Source of the DNA: Mycolicibacterium sp. CBMA 226
GTDB taxonomy: Bacteria > Actinomycetota > Actinomycetes > Mycobacteriales > Mycobacteriaceae
DNA length: 64,000 bases
Reading direction: 5' to 3'
NCBI RefSeq assembly: GCF_009729075.1
Contig: NZ_VTGY01000033.1
Coordinates: forward strand, 310,001-374,000
The position numbers were made by a program, and so were the translations under genes. How positions within the stretch are numbered: the stretch's first letter is position 1; each line of letters begins with the position of its first letter. Positions 51,708 to 59,045 of this stretch are shown here, in pieces. Under the pieces are notes generated by a model. That model was not told where the DNA came from and searched no databases. It was given only the letters and a program-made list of their open reading frames with translations.

Positions 51708-52529
51708 ATGGGTGAAACCTATGAATCTCTGTCCATCGAGATCAACGATCACGTCGCGCAAGTGACCCTGCTCGGCCCCGGCAAGGGCAATGCCATGGGC
51801 CCCGCGTTCTGGGCCGAGCTGCCGGTGGCCTTCGCCGCACTGGACGCCGACCCCGAGGTGCGCGCCATCGTGCTCACCGGGTCGGGCCGCAACTTCAGCT
51901 ACGGACTGGACCTACCCGCCATGGGTGGCCTGCTCGCGCCGCTGCTGGCGGGCGGGCTGGCCAAGGACCGCGCCGACTTCCACACCGCGCTGCGGGCCAT
52001 GCAGCAGGCGATCACCGCAGTCGCCGACTGCCGCACCCCCACCATCGCCTCGATCCAGGGCTGGTGCATCGGCGGCGGCGTCGACCTGATCTCGGCGGTC
52101 GACATCCGCTACGCCAGCGCCGACGCCAAGTTCTCGGTGCGTGAGGTCAAGCTGGCCATCGTCGCCGACGTGGGCTCGCTGGCCCGGCTGCCGCTGATCC
52201 TGAACGAGGGCCATCTACGCGAACTGGCGTTGACCGGCAAGGACTTCGATGCCGCCCGCGCCGAGAAGATCGGCCTGGTGAACGACGTCTTCGCCGACGC
52301 CGAAGCCTCGCTGGCCGCGGCCCATGAGACGGCGCGCGAGATCGCCGCGAACCCGCCGCTGACCGTGCGCGGTGTGAAGGATGTGCTGGACGAGCAACGC
52401 ACAGAACGGGTTTCGGCGAGCCTGCGATACGTAGCAGCCTGGAATTCGGCGTTCATCGCGTCGAAGGATCTGTCCGAGGGCATCACCGCGATGTTCGAAA
52501 AGCGTTCGCCGCAGTTCACGGGCGAGTAA
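51708..52529 (+). CDS. echA21: Enoyl-CoA hydratase/isomerase (EchA21-type, dienoyl-CoA isomerase residues)
   Basis: A 273-residue crotonase-fold enzyme. The oxyanion hole is in NFSYGLDLPAM and the GWCIGGGVDLIS segment. The acidic residues D126 (GGGVD), E146 (FSVREVKLA) and D154 (IVADVGSLARLP) match the three carboxylates of mitochondrial ECH1, delta(3,5)-delta(2,4)-dienoyl-CoA isomerase, instead of the two glutamates of an ordinary hydratase. A role in breaking down odd-numbered double bonds in fatty acids is therefore plausible. Corresponds to Rv3774 in order. Confidence 0.88.
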   Translation: MGETYESLSIEINDHVAQVTLLGPGKGNAMGPAFWAELPVAFAALDADPEVRAIVLTGSGRNFSYGLDLPAMGGLLAPLLAGGLAKDRADFHTALRAMQQAITAVADCRTPTIASIQGWCIGGGVDLISAVDIRYASADAKFSVREVKLAIVADVGSLARLPLILNEGHLRELALTGKDFDAARAEKIGLVNDVFADAEASLAAAHETAREIAANPPLTVRGVKDVLDEQRTERVSASLRYVAAWNSAFIASKDLSEGITAMFEKRSPQFTGE

Positions 52530-52540
52530 GGGGAATCGCC

Positions 52541-53437
52541 TTGAGCCTCAACTACATCGAAGCGATCGTGGTCGGCGCCTTCCAGGGTGTCACCGAGCTG
52601 TTCCCGGTGTCGAGCCTGGGTCACTCCATCCTGGTGCCGGCCCTGGTCGGCGGTCGGTGGGCCCAGGATCTGAGCATGACGGCCGAGAAGTCGCCGTACC
52701 TGGCGTTCCTGGTGGCCGTGCACGTCGCGACGGCCCTCGCGCTGCTGGTGTTCTTCTGGCGGGACTGGGTCGCGGTCATCGGCGGGCTGGTCACGTCGAT
52801 CAAGAACCGCAAGATCACCACGTCCGCGGAGCGCCTCGCGTGGCTGCTGATCCTGTCGACCATCCCGGTCGGTATCGCCGGGCTCGCCCTGGATCATGCG
52901 CTGCGCACGACGTTGGGCAAGCCGGTGCCGGCAGCGGCATTCCTGGCCATCAACGGCGTCGTTCTCTTTGTGGGCGAACGGCTTCGGCGCCGGACAGCCT
53001 CGGCCGTACCCGCCGCCGTCCACACGGAAGGGCTCAACGAGTCCGACGAGCGACTGGCCCGTCTACCCATCCCGGAAGCCATGGGCATCGGCGCGGCACA
53101 GATTCTCGCCCTGCTGCCCGGCATCAGCCGGTCCGGCGCCACCATGGTCGCCGGCGTGCTGCGCGGGTTGTCGCATGAAGACGCGGCGCGCTTCTCGTTC
53201 CTGTTGGCGACGCCGGTGATCCTCGCCGCAGGGGCGCTGAAGATTCCGGAGCTGTTCGGCCCGGCCGGGGACGGCATCGGCGGCCAGGTGCTGGCAGGCA
53301 GTGCCGCGGCATTCGTCGCCGCGTATCTGTCGGTGCGGTTCCTGGTGAAGTACTTCGAGACGCGCACGCTGACGCCGTTCGCGATTTACTGCCTGGTTGC
53401 CGGTTTGGGCAGTTTGGCCTGGCTGACGCTGCACTGA
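52541..53437 (+). CDS. uppP: Undecaprenyl-diphosphatase
   Basis: A 298-residue membrane enzyme (BacA type) that recycles the lipid carrier for peptidoglycan by removing one phosphate from undecaprenyl/decaprenyl diphosphate. The two active-site motifs are GVTELFPVSSLGH near residue 14 and LPGISRSGATM near residue 191, with about eight membrane segments. The TTG start follows AAGGGG closely, 11 bases after the echA21 stop. In M. tuberculosis uppP is elsewhere (near Rv2136c), so the gene is relocated or an extra copy here. Confidence 0.93.
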   Translation: MSLNYIEAIVVGAFQGVTELFPVSSLGHSILVPALVGGRWAQDLSMTAEKSPYLAFLVAVHVATALALLVFFWRDWVAVIGGLVTSIKNRKITTSAERLAWLLILSTIPVGIAGLALDHALRTTLGKPVPAAAFLAINGVVLFVGERLRRRTASAVPAAVHTEGLNESDERLARLPIPEAMGIGAAQILALLPGISRSGATMVAGVLRGLSHEDAARFSFLLATPVILAAGALKIPELFGPAGDGIGGQVLAGSAAAFVAAYLSVRFLVKYFETRTLTPFAIYCLVAGLGSLAWLTLH

Positions 53438-53461
53438 ACGCCGTCTCGCCTCCCCACCTGA

Positions 53462-53535
53462 AGACGAATTGCCCTGGGCTGTAACCCGGCTGCCTATCTG
53501 TCAGTGGCAGCCAGCCAGCCCAGGGCAATTCGTCT
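53462..53535. repeat. Long stem-loop with 20-bp perfect arms
   Basis: Arms 53462-53481 and 53516-53535 are exact reverse complements. Inside, a second 7-base pair of arms (GGCTGCC 53488-53494 and GGCAGCC 53506-53512) extends the stem to a 74-base hairpin. It lies 24 bases after uppP and ends only two bases before the AAGGTGAAAG ribosome-binding region of the lipoprotein gene. It may be a terminator for uppP, an attenuator, or a small mobile repeat. Confidence 0.8.
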
Positions 53536-53555
53536 CAAGGTGAAAGAAAACCGCA

Positions 53556-54185
53556 GTGCCCCAACTCAATCGCGCGCGCATCGGGACCCTCGTGGTTGCG
53601 GTGACCGCCCTCGCCCTTCTCGTCGCCTGTTCCAACGTCGAGGCCGCGAAACCAATACCCACACTCGACCCCACCACCTCACCCGCGCCCGCCAAGCTGA
53701 CGAGCGCGGACTTCATGGCCGTGTGCCAGGGTGCAACGCAATCACGCGCCACTGATTACAGCCCGGATGTGACGTCCCACAAGACGATTCTGTTCACTCC
53801 CCTGAGTCACGGACTCGTCGAGGACACCAGCACGTTGCCGTCCGACTGGACAGTGCAATTCGATGCGAACCGCAACACCTATGCCGCCATCGACACCGTG
53901 GTGTGTGTCGAAACCAAAGACGAGCAATCCGTCAAGGAATGCACGGGCTACCAGGACAACGGACACTCGACCGCCAACAAGGTCGACCTTCGTACCACCA
54001 CATACACAGTCACGGTCCGGGCGGCCGCGACCGGGAAAGAGCTGGGCAGCACCGAGTTGTCCGCCACGGACACCACCTGCCCGATGTTCATGTCTTTTGA
54101 TGACGACACGCAAACCAAGCCGTACAACGTGCCGCCGCCCAAAGACGACCTGATCGCCTTCGTGAAGCAGTTCGTCCAGCCCTGA
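53556..54185 (+). CDS. Exported lipoprotein of unknown function
   Basis: A 209-residue lipoprotein with a signal peptide and lipobox LLVACS (cysteine near residue 25), a Pro/Thr-rich linker, and a domain of about 160 residues with four cysteines (VCQGAT, VVCVETK, KECTGYQ, DTTCPMF), likely forming two disulfides. I do not recognise the domain. The GTG start is supported by AAGGTGAAAG. The 74-base hairpin lies directly upstream. Confidence 0.72.
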   Translation: MPQLNRARIGTLVVAVTALALLVACSNVEAAKPIPTLDPTTSPAPAKLTSADFMAVCQGATQSRATDYSPDVTSHKTILFTPLSHGLVEDTSTLPSDWTVQFDANRNTYAAIDTVVCVETKDEQSVKECTGYQDNGHSTANKVDLRTTTYTVTVRAAATGKELGSTELSATDTTCPMFMSFDDDTQTKPYNVPPPKDDLIAFVKQFVQP

Positions 54186-54215
54186 AATCTTCTGCAGCAC
54201 AATCGGAGTACTCGC

Positions 54216-54527
54216 ATGCCCAAAATCAGCCGTGCGGCAGTCGTCACTACCGTGGGTGCCCTCATCGCGTCGGCAACAGCTGTGGCCGGACCGGCTGCCG
54301 CCGTTGGTGGTCCCGGTGGCTTCGGCAACGCCCAAGACACCATCAATGCGCTTCAGGCACAAGGCTTCAATGTCCTCATCAACGGCGCGGTGGTCTATCC
54401 GTTGTCGGGATGTAAGGTCCTCGGAATCGAGGGTCTGCGCAACGACAACGTCGATTCCTCGGGCGCCATCATCGACCGCACGAAGATGACCACGGTATGG
54501 GTGGACATCTCCTGCAAGGGCGGCTAA
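54216..54527 (+). CDS. Small secreted two-cysteine protein
   Basis: A 103-residue exported protein: signal peptide (cleavage likely after AAA near residue 29) and a mature chain of about 74 residues with two cysteines (LSGCKVLGIEG and DISCKGG) and a QDTINALQAQGFNVLING start, a pattern seen in small mycobacterial secreted proteins of unknown function. It starts 30 bases after the lipoprotein stop, so the two may form one operon. Its stop overlaps the convergent fatty-acid hydroxylase gene by four bases. Confidence 0.7.
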   Translation: MPKISRAAVVTTVGALIASATAVAGPAAAVGGPGGFGNAQDTINALQAQGFNVLINGAVVYPLSGCKVLGIEGLRNDNVDSSGAIIDRTKMTTVWVDISCKGG

Positions 54528-55192
54528 TTCGGGACGCCGTGCAGATTCTTCGCCGTGCGACTGGTCTCGACCGACGCGGGGTCCGGGTAGGTGCCGAGCA
54601 CCCGGTCCGAGGTTCCTGACGTGGTGACCGAGAACCAGTAGTGCTCGTTCTTGAAATGGTGCAGCCGATGATTGCGCCACACTGCCTTGTAGAGCCCGTG
54701 GCGCGGCTTGTAGTCGGTGTGGACCAGGTAATGCGTCCACTCGTAGCCCATCAGGATCAGCGACTCGACGACGATGAACGACAGGGTGGCCGATACCGGG
54801 GCACCGAGCACGGCGCCGATCCCCAGAGGCAGCGCCACGATCGCCGCGATGAGCCACGGCAGGGTCGGCGTCGGGATGAACACCAGGTCTATGTCCCGGG
54901 GGTTCGCGTGGTGCCGACGATGATCGCGGGCGACGAGGGTGTCCACGGTGATCCGGCCGAGTTTCCGTGGGCGCCAGTGCAAGATGAAAACGTGAATCAC
55001 CCACTCCACGAACGGAAATAACAGCGCTAGTACCAGCGGCGCCCACAGGTCGGCCAGACTGATGCCACCGACCGCCACGCGGGCGGCAGTCGCCCCGGCC
55101 ACGAGTGCCAGGATCAGCCACGGCGTCGGATGGCGCCAGAACTCACGGACCGCCTGGCCAAGGGTCACGCCCCGGGTGCCGGTGGTCGTCAC
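54524..55192 (-). CDS. Fatty acid hydroxylase/sterol desaturase superfamily protein
   Basis: A 222-residue membrane di-iron enzyme. Histidine boxes are HRRHH (residues 91-95), EWTHYLVH and HRLHHFKNEHYWF, the complete set for two irons. Four hydrophobic stretches surround them. Expected to hydroxylate or desaturate a fatty acyl, sterol or carotenoid substrate. Overlaps the FadR-like regulator by four bases, so it is co-transcribed with its probable regulator. Confidence 0.88.
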   Translation of the reverse strand: MTTTGTRGVTLGQAVREFWRHPTPWLILALVAGATAARVAVGGISLADLWAPLVLALLFPFVEWVIHVFILHWRPRKLGRITVDTLVARDHRRHHANPRDIDLVFIPTPTLPWLIAAIVALPLGIGAVLGAPVSATLSFIVVESLILMGYEWTHYLVHTDYKPRHGLYKAVWRNHRLHHFKNEHYWFSVTTSGTSDRVLGTYPDPASVETSRTAKNLHGVPN

Positions 55193-55914
55193 TGCGCCTC
55201 CATCTGGTCCAGGAACTCGGTGAGCACGGTGGTGGCGCCGCCGAGCACTGTCGACGCGGCTCGGCGCGCTTTGAGTGCGGCACCCGCCGTCACCGCCTCC
55301 GCGAGTTTGCGGTACGCAGCCACGGGTTCAGCGGCCGCGACGGCGTCGGCGACCACCGCGAGCATCGGTTCGTACACCCGGCGCATCCCGTTGAAGATCA
55401 GCGTCATCGCGATCGAATCCGCGCCGACGACAAGGCATTCCCAGAACTCGAGCGCCGCGAGTTGCTGCGTTTGTCCGCTCTGTGCGCGCTCGATGTCGGC
55501 GAGCGCGCGCGCCAGCGGTTCGGCGAGCTTGTCCGCGGACCGCGCCGCTGCCCGTTCCGCGATCCACGGCCCGAGGTACTCACGCACCTCGAGCACGCTG
55601 CGAACCACCGACGGGTTCACCATCGTCCCGTCGGGTGCGTCGACCAGCAGGTGCGGCAGCAGGTCCAACCCACCCGTCCGGGTGATGTCGTTGACGACAG
55701 CGCCGTCGCCCTGCCGCACGTCGAGATGCCCCGACGCGACCAGACGCTGGATTGCCTCCCGCACCACGGGCCGGGATACGCCCAGCACCTCGGCCAGCTT
55801 TCGTTCACTCGGCAGGCGTGAACCCGGCGGCTGCGCGCCCGCAACGAGCTGCCTGAGCAGCTGGTCGTGCACTTCGTCCGCTGCCGAGCGCCGCTTGATC
55901 GACGTCAACTCCAT
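55189..55914 (-). CDS. GntR-family FadR-like regulator
   Basis: A 241-residue regulator with an N-terminal GntR winged helix (LVAGAQPPGSRLPSERKLAEVLGVSRPVVREAIQRLVASGHLDV) and an all-helical FCD-like C-terminal domain (about 90-230). The TGGTATTACCA palindrome upstream at 55952-55962 fits a FadR-type operator. It is translationally coupled to the downstream fatty-acid hydroxylase, indicating control by an acyl-CoA or related effector. Confidence 0.88.
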   Translation of the reverse strand: MELTSIKRRSAADEVHDQLLRQLVAGAQPPGSRLPSERKLAEVLGVSRPVVREAIQRLVASGHLDVRQGDGAVVNDITRTGGLDLLPHLLVDAPDGTMVNPSVVRSVLEVREYLGPWIAERAAARSADKLAEPLARALADIERAQSGQTQQLAALEFWECLVVGADSIAMTLIFNGMRRVYEPMLAVVADAVAAAEPVAAYRKLAEAVTAGAALKARRAASTVLGGATTVLTEFLDQMEAQ

Positions 55915-55951
55915 GGCGACGACACTAACCCGCCAGAGGTAAGAGGTCTAG

Positions 55952-55962
55952 TGGTATTACCA
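55952..55962. promoter_or_regulatory. FadR-type operator palindrome
   Basis: TGGTA-T-TACCA, a perfect dyad of the TGGT-N3-ACCA type bound by GntR/FadR regulators, 38 bases upstream of the FadR-like start. Probable autoregulatory site also governing the hydroxylase. Confidence 0.7.
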
Positions 55963-55968
55963 ATTGTG

Positions 55969-56469
55969 CTACGTCGTCGGCGCCGGCGTGATCTCGATGT
56001 AAGCCATCTGGATGTCGAACGCACTGCTGCTCTTCTCGAGGGTCCGCTCGAACACCTTCATGGCCGGCGACCAGTTGGCGGCGACCGCGGCGTCGGCGTG
56101 AGCGTGTTCGGCCGCAGGCAGGATGCGGGCAATCCCGGCAACCGGTTGTCCCGTCGGCTTACCCCGAAAGTTGCACGGCACCACGACCACGCGCGGATCG
56201 TTGCGGATGCGCTTGACCTTTCCCGTCGACGCATCGGTGCGGACGTATAGCTTCCCGTCGGCGACACCGTGATTGATCGGGCTGGGCATGGCCTCCCCCG
56301 ACCGTTTGAAAGTGACGAGGACGACCTGCCGGGTCCGGTCGAAGCCCGTGAAATCTGTCGCTGTCGGCTCTCCGATGTCGAAGGCGTCGCGGTGGCGCAG
56401 CTTGTCCATGCCACGAAACATCAACCTGCTCATGGCCGAAACCGCATCACTGGGCATCTTCTCGTCCAA
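55969..56469 (-). CDS. PPOX-class (FMN/F420) split-barrel oxidoreductase
   Basis: A 166-residue pyridoxamine-phosphate-oxidase-like protein. The barrel core VVLVTFKRSGEAMPSPINHGVADGKLYVRTDASTGKVKRIRNDPRVVVVPC is characteristic of the actinobacterial F420-dependent PPOX group. The cofactor (F420 versus FMN) is inferred. It is followed by the FadR-like gene; its own upstream neighbour is the YciI gene, with a shared base boundary. Confidence 0.82.
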   Translation of the reverse strand: MDEKMPSDAVSAMSRLMFRGMDKLRHRDAFDIGEPTATDFTGFDRTRQVVLVTFKRSGEAMPSPINHGVADGKLYVRTDASTGKVKRIRNDPRVVVVPCNFRGKPTGQPVAGIARILPAAEHAHADAAVAANWSPAMKVFERTLEKSSSAFDIQMAYIEITPAPTT

Positions 56470-56766
56470 TCACTCCGACCACAGCCAGGTCCGCACAGTC
56501 CAGTCGGTCACCGCGCCGCCGACGACGAACGGGTCGGCGGCCGCGAACCGCTCGGCAGCGTCCTTGTCGGTGAATACGCCCAGCGCACCGAACTCCCCCG
56601 GTGCGGCGTCCGGCACCGGCCCCAGGATCAGCAGGACGCCCGGGTGCTCTTGGCGGAATTGGTCAGCGTGTGCCTGGTGCGCGGGAAACAGCTCCGATAT
56701 CTTCGCCCGCGCCTGCTCCGTCGACGAATAGACCAGCAGGTACCGCGGTAGCCACTGAGGCGTCAT
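56470..56766 (-). CDS. YciI-family protein
   Basis: A 98-residue protein with the YciI-like ferredoxin-fold pattern: a His-containing first half (HQAHADQF), GVLLILGPVPDA, an Asp-bearing FTDKDAAERFAAADPFVVGG and a final WTVRTWLW strand. Family members include muconolactone-isomerase-like and halide-independent enzymes; most are unknown. It directly precedes the PPOX gene with no gap. Confidence 0.82.
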   Translation of the reverse strand: MTPQWLPRYLLVYSSTEQARAKISELFPAHQAHADQFRQEHPGVLLILGPVPDAAPGEFGALGVFTDKDAAERFAAADPFVVGGAVTDWTVRTWLWSE

Positions 56767-56847
56767 GGCAGAAGCGTAGTCCGGACGTTGAACTCACCGT
56801 GGGCACAACGATCGATCCTCGGCCGCGGCGCACATAACGTCGCCGAA

Positions 56848-57360
56848 ATGAGTGCTTCCGTGACTTCCCTCAACGCGATCACCGACGCCACCCGGGCCGC
56901 GGTTGCCGACAATCCCGCCGCCGCAGCAGTCGTGTTCAAGGCGTCGGCTCAGCCCGAAGGCACCGTCGGCAGCGAGATCGCCCTCGGCAAGTACCGCGTC
57001 CACGTCGACGAGCCACCGGGCCTCGGCGGTCAGCACACGGCACCCAACCCCGTCGAGTACTACCTGGCTTCGCTGCTGTCATGCCAGGTGGTGACGTACC
57101 GATTCTGGGCGGAGCGGCTGGGCATCCAGGTCGACTCCCTCAGCGCGAGCGCCGAAGGCGACCTCGATGTGCGCGGCTTTTTCGGCCTCGACGACACCGT
57201 CCGCCCCGGGTTCCAGGAAATCCGCGTCACCGTCACGGTCTCCGGCCCGGACACCGACGAGCGCTACCGCGAACTGCAGGAGGCGGTGGATGCGCACTGC
57301 CCGGTACTGGATCTGACGACCGGCGCGACGCCGGTGCACACCCAACTGATCACGGGTTGA
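56848..57360 (+). CDS. OsmC/Ohr-family protein
   Basis: A 170-residue OsmC-fold protein with the two redox cysteines in LASLLSCQVVTYRFWAERLG and DAHCPVLDLTT. It is likely a hydroperoxide-reducing or thiol-sensing enzyme using low-molecular-weight thiols. Start ATG 56848; the frame extends upstream to 56788 but has no ribosome-binding site. Followed after four bases by tRNA-Ser(TGA) on the other strand. Confidence 0.87.
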   Translation: MSASVTSLNAITDATRAAVADNPAAAAVVFKASAQPEGTVGSEIALGKYRVHVDEPPGLGGQHTAPNPVEYYLASLLSCQVVTYRFWAERLGIQVDSLSASAEGDLDVRGFFGLDDTVRPGFQEIRVTVTVSGPDTDERYRELQEAVDAHCPVLDLTTGATPVHTQLITG

Positions 57361-57364
57361 GATT

Positions 57365-57454
57365 TGGCGGTGGCGGAGGGATTTGAACCCCCGGTTGGGT
57401 TTAACCAACTCTCGCTTTCAAGGCGAGTGCATTAGGCCGCTCTGCCACGCCACC
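57365..57454 (-). tRNA. tRNA-Ser(TGA)
   Basis: Class II tRNA with acceptor stem GGTGGCG/CGCCACC, G discriminator, encoded CCA, long variable arm and anticodon TGA reading UCA/UCG. Third serine tRNA in the window. Confidence 0.95.
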
Positions 57455-57518
57455 GCCGAACAGCCTAAGGGGTCCGGGCCCGAACGACCTCAGAGGGTCC
57501 GTGTGTAGCGTTGCGGCC

Positions 57519-58490
57519 ATGCGCGCCATCGTTGTCGAATCCCCTGGTCAACTGGCATGGTCCGAGGTACCGGACGTCACGGCGAAGGACGGCGAGGTCG
57601 TCATCGCGGTCACGGCCGCCGGCGTGAACCGGGCTGATCTGCTGCAAGCCGCCGGCCAGTACCCGCCGCCGCCCGGCGCCAGCGACATCCTGGGACTGGA
57701 GGTCTCGGGCGTCGTCGCCGAGGTCGGCGCGGGTGTCGAGAAGTGGGTTGTCGGTGACCAGGTGTGCGCCCTGCTGGCCGGCGGCGGCTACGCCGAGAAG
57801 GTCGCCGTGCCCGCGGCCCAGGTCATGCCGATCCCCGCGGGTGTGAGCCTGCATCATGCGGCCGGGCTCCCCGAAGTCGCCGCTACCGTGTGGTCCAACC
57901 TGGCCATGACCGCCCACCTCCGCTCCGGCCAGCTGGCACTGCTGCACGGCGGCGCCAGCGGCATCGGCACCCACGCGATCCAGGTCGCGCATGCCCTGGG
58001 TGCCCGGGTCGCGGTCACCGCCTCACTCGAAAAGCTCGAGCTCTGCCGCGAACTGGGCGCCGACATCCTGATCAACTACCGCGACGAGGACTTCGTCGAG
58101 CGGGTCACAGAAGCAGGCGGCGCCGACGTCATCTTCGACATCATGGGGGCGGCATATCTGGACCGAAACATCGACGCACTCGCCCCCGACGGCCGCGTGG
58201 TGATCATCGGGATGCAGGGCGGTATCAAAGGCGAACTGAACATCGCCAAGCTCCTGGCCAAGCGCGCCGGCGTCATCGCCACCGCGTTGCGCTCCCGCCC
58301 GCTCGGAGGGCCGTCAGGCAAGGCAGCGGTGATTTCTGAAGTGGTGCAACATGTTTGGCCGATGATCGCCGACGGCCGGGTGCGTCCCATCATCGGCGCC
58401 GAACTGCCCATCGAACAGGCGGCAGCGGCCCATCAGCTCCTGCAGTCGGGTGCCGTGTCTGGGAAAGTGCTTCTGCGGGTTGGGGATTGA
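57519..58490 (+). CDS. NADPH:quinone oxidoreductase (zeta-crystallin type)
   Basis: A 323-residue zinc-free medium-chain dehydrogenase. The family signature GVNRADLLQAAGQYPPPPGAS, the LALLHGGASGIGTHAIQVA nucleotide motif and LLAKRAGVIATALRSRP (the PIG3/QOR-type feature) are present. It probably reduces quinones or alkenals with NADPH. Corresponds to Rv3777 in order. Confidence 0.9.
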   Translation: MRAIVVESPGQLAWSEVPDVTAKDGEVVIAVTAAGVNRADLLQAAGQYPPPPGASDILGLEVSGVVAEVGAGVEKWVVGDQVCALLAGGGYAEKVAVPAAQVMPIPAGVSLHHAAGLPEVAATVWSNLAMTAHLRSGQLALLHGGASGIGTHAIQVAHALGARVAVTASLEKLELCRELGADILINYRDEDFVERVTEAGGADVIFDIMGAAYLDRNIDALAPDGRVVIIGMQGGIKGELNIAKLLAKRAGVIATALRSRPLGGPSGKAAVISEVVQHVWPMIADGRVRPIIGAELPIEQAAAAHQLLQSGAVSGKVLLRVGD

Positions 58491-58646
58491 CCTCCGCGAG
58501 TCTGACCACAGGGCGGTTTCGAGGCCAGTTTTCCGCCACCAGGTCAGGCTCGCGCGACGCTCACATCGACTCCGCGGGTGCGGCGCAAAAACCTGAAAAC
58601 ACGACGCCCGGAACGCAGAATCAACCGAGGCAGATAGTTTGGCGCT

Positions 58647-59045
58647 GTGACGTTCACCTACACCGCGCCGGTCCGCTACCTGGAGGTCGACCAGCAGGGC
58701 GTGGTCTTCAACATGTGGTATCTGGCCTACATGGACGAGGCCTTCGGCGCGTTCGTTGCACAGACGGCGTCGTGGCGCGAAATTTTCGATGCGGGCGTCG
58801 ACACTCAGGTGGTGCACACCGAATTGGACTGGTCGGGTTCACTGAAGTGGGGCGAGCAGATTCACGTCGACGTCACGGTGCCCGCACGCGGGCGTACTTC
58901 GTTCACGGTCGAATTCCTCATCCACGCAGGAGATTCCACCAAACCCATCGTCACCGCCCGGACGGTCTACGTCTGCATCGCGACGGATGGCTCCGGCAAG
59001 GCCGAACCACCGCAGCTGCTTCTCGACGCGCTGGGATGCGCCTGA
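58647..59045 (+). CDS. Hotdog-fold acyl-CoA thioesterase (4HBT)
   Basis: A 132-residue single hotdog domain of the 4-hydroxybenzoyl-CoA thioesterase type: VRYLEVDQQGVVFNMWYLAYMDEAF with the catalytic Asp in EVDQQG, then a beta sheet through VVHTELDWSGSLKWG and FTVEFLIHAG. Starts with GTG; 156 bases separate it from the quinone reductase, with no clear signals in between. Its stop meets the Rv3778c-type gene end to end. Confidence 0.85.
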   Translation: MTFTYTAPVRYLEVDQQGVVFNMWYLAYMDEAFGAFVAQTASWREIFDAGVDTQVVHTELDWSGSLKWGEQIHVDVTVPARGRTSFTVEFLIHAGDSTKPIVTARTVYVCIATDGSGKAEPPQLLLDALGCA

